Part shown: piece by piece, positions 61,345-64,000 of the stretch | Layout: each line of letters starts with the position of its first letter | How positions within the stretch are numbered: position 1 is the first letter of the stretch | DNA from: CBDDHT01 sp965227905 | Lineage (GTDB): Bacteria > Pseudomonadota > Alphaproteobacteria > Rhizobiales > Methyloligellaceae | Direction: 5' to 3' | Assembly (NCBI GenBank): GCA_965227905.1 | Contig: OZ245780.1 | Location: 186,001 to 250,000 of the forward strand | Length of the DNA stretch: 64,000 bases | The notes under the pieces: generated by a model | Databases searched by the model: none | What the model was told of the DNA's origin: nothing | Seen by the model: the letters and a program-made list of their open reading frames with translations, nothing else | Translations under genes and position numbers: made by a program

Positions 61345-63477
61345 CTAGTTCTGCATCGACGTGTTGTCATGCCACGCGTCGCGGTCATTTTGTGTCGTCC
61401 GGCGCTTGCGAACGCGCTTTCGCTGCGGAGCTGCACGGGCTACCGGGAACAGGTTTCCCTTGCCCACCAACACACGCGCCAATCGACGGTCGTTGCCATA
61501 GTAGTCGGCGCGTGTTGTGAATTTCCCGTCATCGTCGAAGAACGCCGTGAAGTAGGTGATATGCACCGGCACATGCCTTTTCAGCTTTGCCGTGTGCAGG
61601 CGCCGCGGTCCGGCCAGGATCTGTCCGAGACGGGTCGATGACATCACCTTGTCATGGTCCAGCAGAATCTCAGCCATGCGGCGCGGATTCCTGATCCGCA
61701 GACACCCGTGACTGAAAGTGCGCGTCGTCCGGTTGAACAGGCCACGCGACAGCGTGTCATGCATGTAGACGGCGTGCTTGTTTGGAAATTTGAATTTGAA
61801 ATCACCCAGCACGCTCTTTTCCCCCGGCGGCTGAGTAACACTGCAGTTCCTGATGTTGACCTTGCTCCAGTCAATCTGTTTCGGATCCGAACCATGACGT
61901 CCGCAATTGATGCGCAGATGATAGCGTTCGACGACCTTGCTGGTGCGGCGCTTCAGGCTCGGCAATATATCACCGACCTTGATCGAATTCGGAACGTACC
62001 AGGTTGGATGAATCTCGATCCATTCCATCTTGTCGGAAAAGACAGGGGTCTGCTTATCGGTTTTTCCGACGATCACCCGCTCATTGAAGACCTTCTTGCC
62101 ATTCTTGATGATCTTTACGCGGAATTCCGGAATATTTGCCCAGACATAGATCCCCGCATCACCTTCCAGGTCTTCCGTCAGCCAACGCCAGCGTTCCATG
62201 TTGATGAGCAACTGGTAGAGGCGCCTTTCCGACGTATTGCCGTTGAGCGCCTTGCGCGTACCCGCACCGACGACACCGTCCACCTTCAAGCCGGCTTCGC
62301 GCTGGAATGCCTTTACGGCCGTCTCGACTGTTTCGTCGAACTTGCGGGGACTTGCTTCAGTCTCGTTGTCGTCTTCTCTGGACCCTTCCTCTTCTTTGGC
62401 CGCGATATTCAGCCGTTTGCGCAGAAGAATGACCTGATCATGAGCGACACCGCGGCGCAGGACGGGACCGGCAGGAAGACGCGTCTCATTGCGTTTTTCG
62501 CGCGAGTCCCGCATGGCCACATATTTCTTTCGGAGCATCTCAAACTGGGGGTGCTTGGGATGAAGACCACGCAGATAGGCTGCTTTGTCGGGCGACGACG
62601 CAAGCGCCTCGAGGATCTCCAATGGATCCGGCAGAACCGGTGCATCGTGCAACTGCTGTCCGACCTGTCCCGGCTTGATCCGGCCACCCTTGGCATGTCT
62701 GGCATAATGTAGCGCCGCGCGGCTCAGAGCGAGTTCGGTTCGAGCAAGGTCGTCCGCATTCTGTTCGGATTCCGAGAGTGTTGGCAGGCGAAATACCGAT
62801 GGATCAAGTCCGTAGTCGTTGGCCTTCTTGATCTCGTCCCTCACTGTCGTCGCAACCGTAAGGATCTTCTTGGCGTCCACCCACACGGGCTTGCGATCAG
62901 CGGTCTTATAAAACGCGGCGAGGGCCGCAGATTCTGCCTTTTCGCGATCGTCGGCACCGCGGGGACTGGCGCCAAGTGCCTTGACCACTGCAGCGACAAC
63001 GGGATCGTCGATCACAGGTTCAGCGGCAACCGCTTGTGTTTCCTGCTCGGTGGGGGCTGTTGGTGACGTTTCAGTTACTGCCGGTTCGGACTTCGCAGGC
63101 TCTGTCGCGGCGGTGTCCGCATCAGAAGGCTCGGCCTTCATAGGCTCTTTCGCTGCAGAATCCGTCTCAGAAGGCTCAGTCTTCGTAGGTTCGGTCGCTG
63201 CCGACTCTGTACCTGCGGGCTCAGACTTGGCTGGCTCCTTTGCCGCAGATTCCGTTTCAGACGTTTCAGCTGCTCCAGGCCCTTTCCCTGCAGACTCTGT
63301 TCCTGAGGGTTCTTTCTTTGTTGGCCCGGTTGCCGCGGATTCAGTCCCCGCCGGCGCCGCCTTTGTTGCTTTCTCTGCTGCCGGTGCTTCCAGAACATCT
63401 GCTTCTTCGGCCAACGAGCCGTTTGAACAGACAACGACGATCCCGAATGCAAGCGCAGCGCGCGTTAGCCCCACCAT
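61345..63477 (-). CDS. L,D-transpeptidase (YcbB-like) with repetitive linker
   Basis: A 710-residue periplasmic enzyme that makes 3-3 cross-links in peptidoglycan. A signal peptide (residues 4-23) is followed by about 120 residues of an acidic Ala/Glu/Ser/Thr repeat with units like GTESAAKGP, SETESAAKEP and SETDSAAKEP. A scaffold domain, a peptidoglycan-binding domain (DETVETAVKAFQREAGLKV, GAGTRKALN) and the YkuD domain follow: HPTWYVPNSIKVGD and the active-site SHGCLRIRNP with Cys about residue 591. The repeat region is probably a flexible cell-wall spacer and is likely polymorphic in length. Confidence 0.94.
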   Translation of the reverse strand: MVGLTRAALAFGIVVVCSNGSLAEEADVLEAPAAEKATKAAPAGTESAATGPTKKEPSGTESAGKGPGAAETSETESAAKEPAKSEPAGTESAATEPTKTEPSETDSAAKEPMKAEPSDADTAATEPAKSEPAVTETSPTAPTEQETQAVAAEPVIDDPVVAAVVKALGASPRGADDREKAESAALAAFYKTADRKPVWVDAKKILTVATTVRDEIKKANDYGLDPSVFRLPTLSESEQNADDLARTELALSRAALHYARHAKGGRIKPGQVGQQLHDAPVLPDPLEILEALASSPDKAAYLRGLHPKHPQFEMLRKKYVAMRDSREKRNETRLPAGPVLRRGVAHDQVILLRKRLNIAAKEEEGSREDDNETEASPRKFDETVETAVKAFQREAGLKVDGVVGAGTRKALNGNTSERRLYQLLINMERWRWLTEDLEGDAGIYVWANIPEFRVKIIKNGKKVFNERVIVGKTDKQTPVFSDKMEWIEIHPTWYVPNSIKVGDILPSLKRRTSKVVERYHLRINCGRHGSDPKQIDWSKVNIRNCSVTQPPGEKSVLGDFKFKFPNKHAVYMHDTLSRGLFNRTTRTFSHGCLRIRNPRRMAEILLDHDKVMSSTRLGQILAGPRRLHTAKLKRHVPVHITYFTAFFDDDGKFTTRADYYGNDRRLARVLVGKGNLFPVARAAPQRKRVRKRRTTQNDRDAWHDNTSMQN

Positions 63478-63590
63478 TATTCACGCGGACCTTTCCGGTT
63501 GGCTCGAAAATCTCTGTTATCAGCAACGATAGTCGCCTGCCAAAGCAGGATTCGTCGAGTCAGATCTTGTAGTTTTCTCACTGGGTTTGG

Positions 63591-64000
63591 TCAAATCTGC
63601 TTGTTCAGCTCGGCAGGACGCAATGCCCCTGTTTTCAATAACGAAGGTGATAAGCCAAAGGTTCGCTTGAAAACTGCGCTAAATGCGCTGGTGCTGCGAT
63701 AGCCGTTGAGATGGGCCACATGTGCGACCGATTGACCCGCCGAGAGCGCTTCCAGAGCATTGTGAAGGCGAACGCGCTGGCGCCAGGCGGCAAAACTCAT
63801 CCCGAGCTCCCGTTCAAACAAACGGGCCAGGGTCCTGGCGGACGCTCCGACTGTATCCGCCCAGCCATCGAGGGACAGGCGGATTGCCGGGTCCGCCAAA
63901 AGGGCCGAGCAGAGGCGCTGTAGGCGAGGGTCGCGCGGCATCGGCACGACCAAGGCAAAGGATTGTGCCCGCTCGATCTCCATGAGGATCAGCCGAACGA
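63591..64000 (-). CDS. AraC-family transcriptional regulator (5' end outside window)
   Basis: The frame is open to the window edge, so only the C-terminal 135 or so residues are visible. They include the linker (FALVVPMPRDPRLQRLCSAL) and the two helix-turn-helices of the AraC domain (LDGWADTVGASARTLARLF and SVAHVAHLNGYRSTSAFSAV, then FKRTFGLSPS). The pattern around the linker suggests a cupin-type N-terminal domain outside the window. Target genes are unknown. Confidence 0.9.
   Translation of the reverse strand, partial: VRLILMEIERAQSFALVVPMPRDPRLQRLCSALLADPAIRLSLDGWADTVGASARTLARLFERELGMSFAAWRQRVRLHNALEALSAGQSVAHVAHLNGYRSTSAFSAVFKRTFGLSPSLLKTGALRPAELNKQI

Overview
The window looks like a Hyphomicrobiales (Rhizobiales) alphaproteobacterium. 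This rests on a MucR/Ros regulator, a Bartonella-type IalB protein, a DUF2865 protein, RlmN and an invariant run of housekeeping genes on the right, and rhizobial-type palindromic intergenic repeats. Genus is not resolved. There are two parts: a mosaic accessory region from about 1 to 42.1 kb, with more variable and often AT-richer DNA, and a compact GC-rich chromosomal block from 42.4 kb to the end. No rRNA, tRNA or CRISPR array was seen.

Region 1-6.3 kb: acetate kinase with an overlapping DUF3141 alpha/beta-hydrolase, a small upstream ORF, then an OmpR/EnvZ-type two-component system. Region 6.4-21.5 kb is a copper (silver) resistance region built from two cassettes that share a duplicated head. 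The proximal cassette is a small Cys/His protein followed by cusC, cusB (with a fused CusF domain) and cusA. The distal one is a Cys-rich ORF, the paralogous small Cys/His protein, a lipoprotein, a TolC-like protein, a multicopper oxidase, a cytochrome c and a His-rich cupredoxin. A sensor guanylate/adenylate cyclase and a lone methyltransferase sit between them.

Region 21.5-31 kb looks like plasmid or ICE-derived DNA: a small conserved plasmid-type protein behind a large hairpin, ardA and an orphan ParB-like protein behind a very hairpin-dense leader (possibly a single-strand promoter), a ParDE-type toxin-antitoxin pair, and several unrecognised secreted or membrane genes. Region 30.7-38.8 kb is a defence island. 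A five-gene CBASS operon (TRIP13-like ATPase, two HORMA-type proteins, a CD-NTase and a nuclease-SAVED effector) is divergent from an HTH-ImmA metallopeptidase plus PIN-domain pair, with repeated operator-like half-sites between them. An unrecognised soluble/membrane gene pair follows. Region 38.9-42.1 kb holds mobility debris: an internally deleted IS5-type transposase, MucR, and a mobC gene followed by an in-frame relaxase-helicase chimera that has lost both the nicking domain and the Walker A motif.

Region 42.2-64 kb is ordinary chromosome: a BI-1 protein, a YbbAP-type ABC transporter, arylesterase, ThpR, LMW-PTP, pterin dehydratase, DUF2865, an SDR, YkvA, quinone oxidoreductase, a SpoU methyltransferase, IalB, RlmN, a FecR-domain protein, a WD40-caspase protein, an HCCA isomerase, an L,D-transpeptidase and a cut-off AraC regulator. 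A MITE-like element with 34-bp inverted ends supplies the stop codon of the FecR-domain gene.
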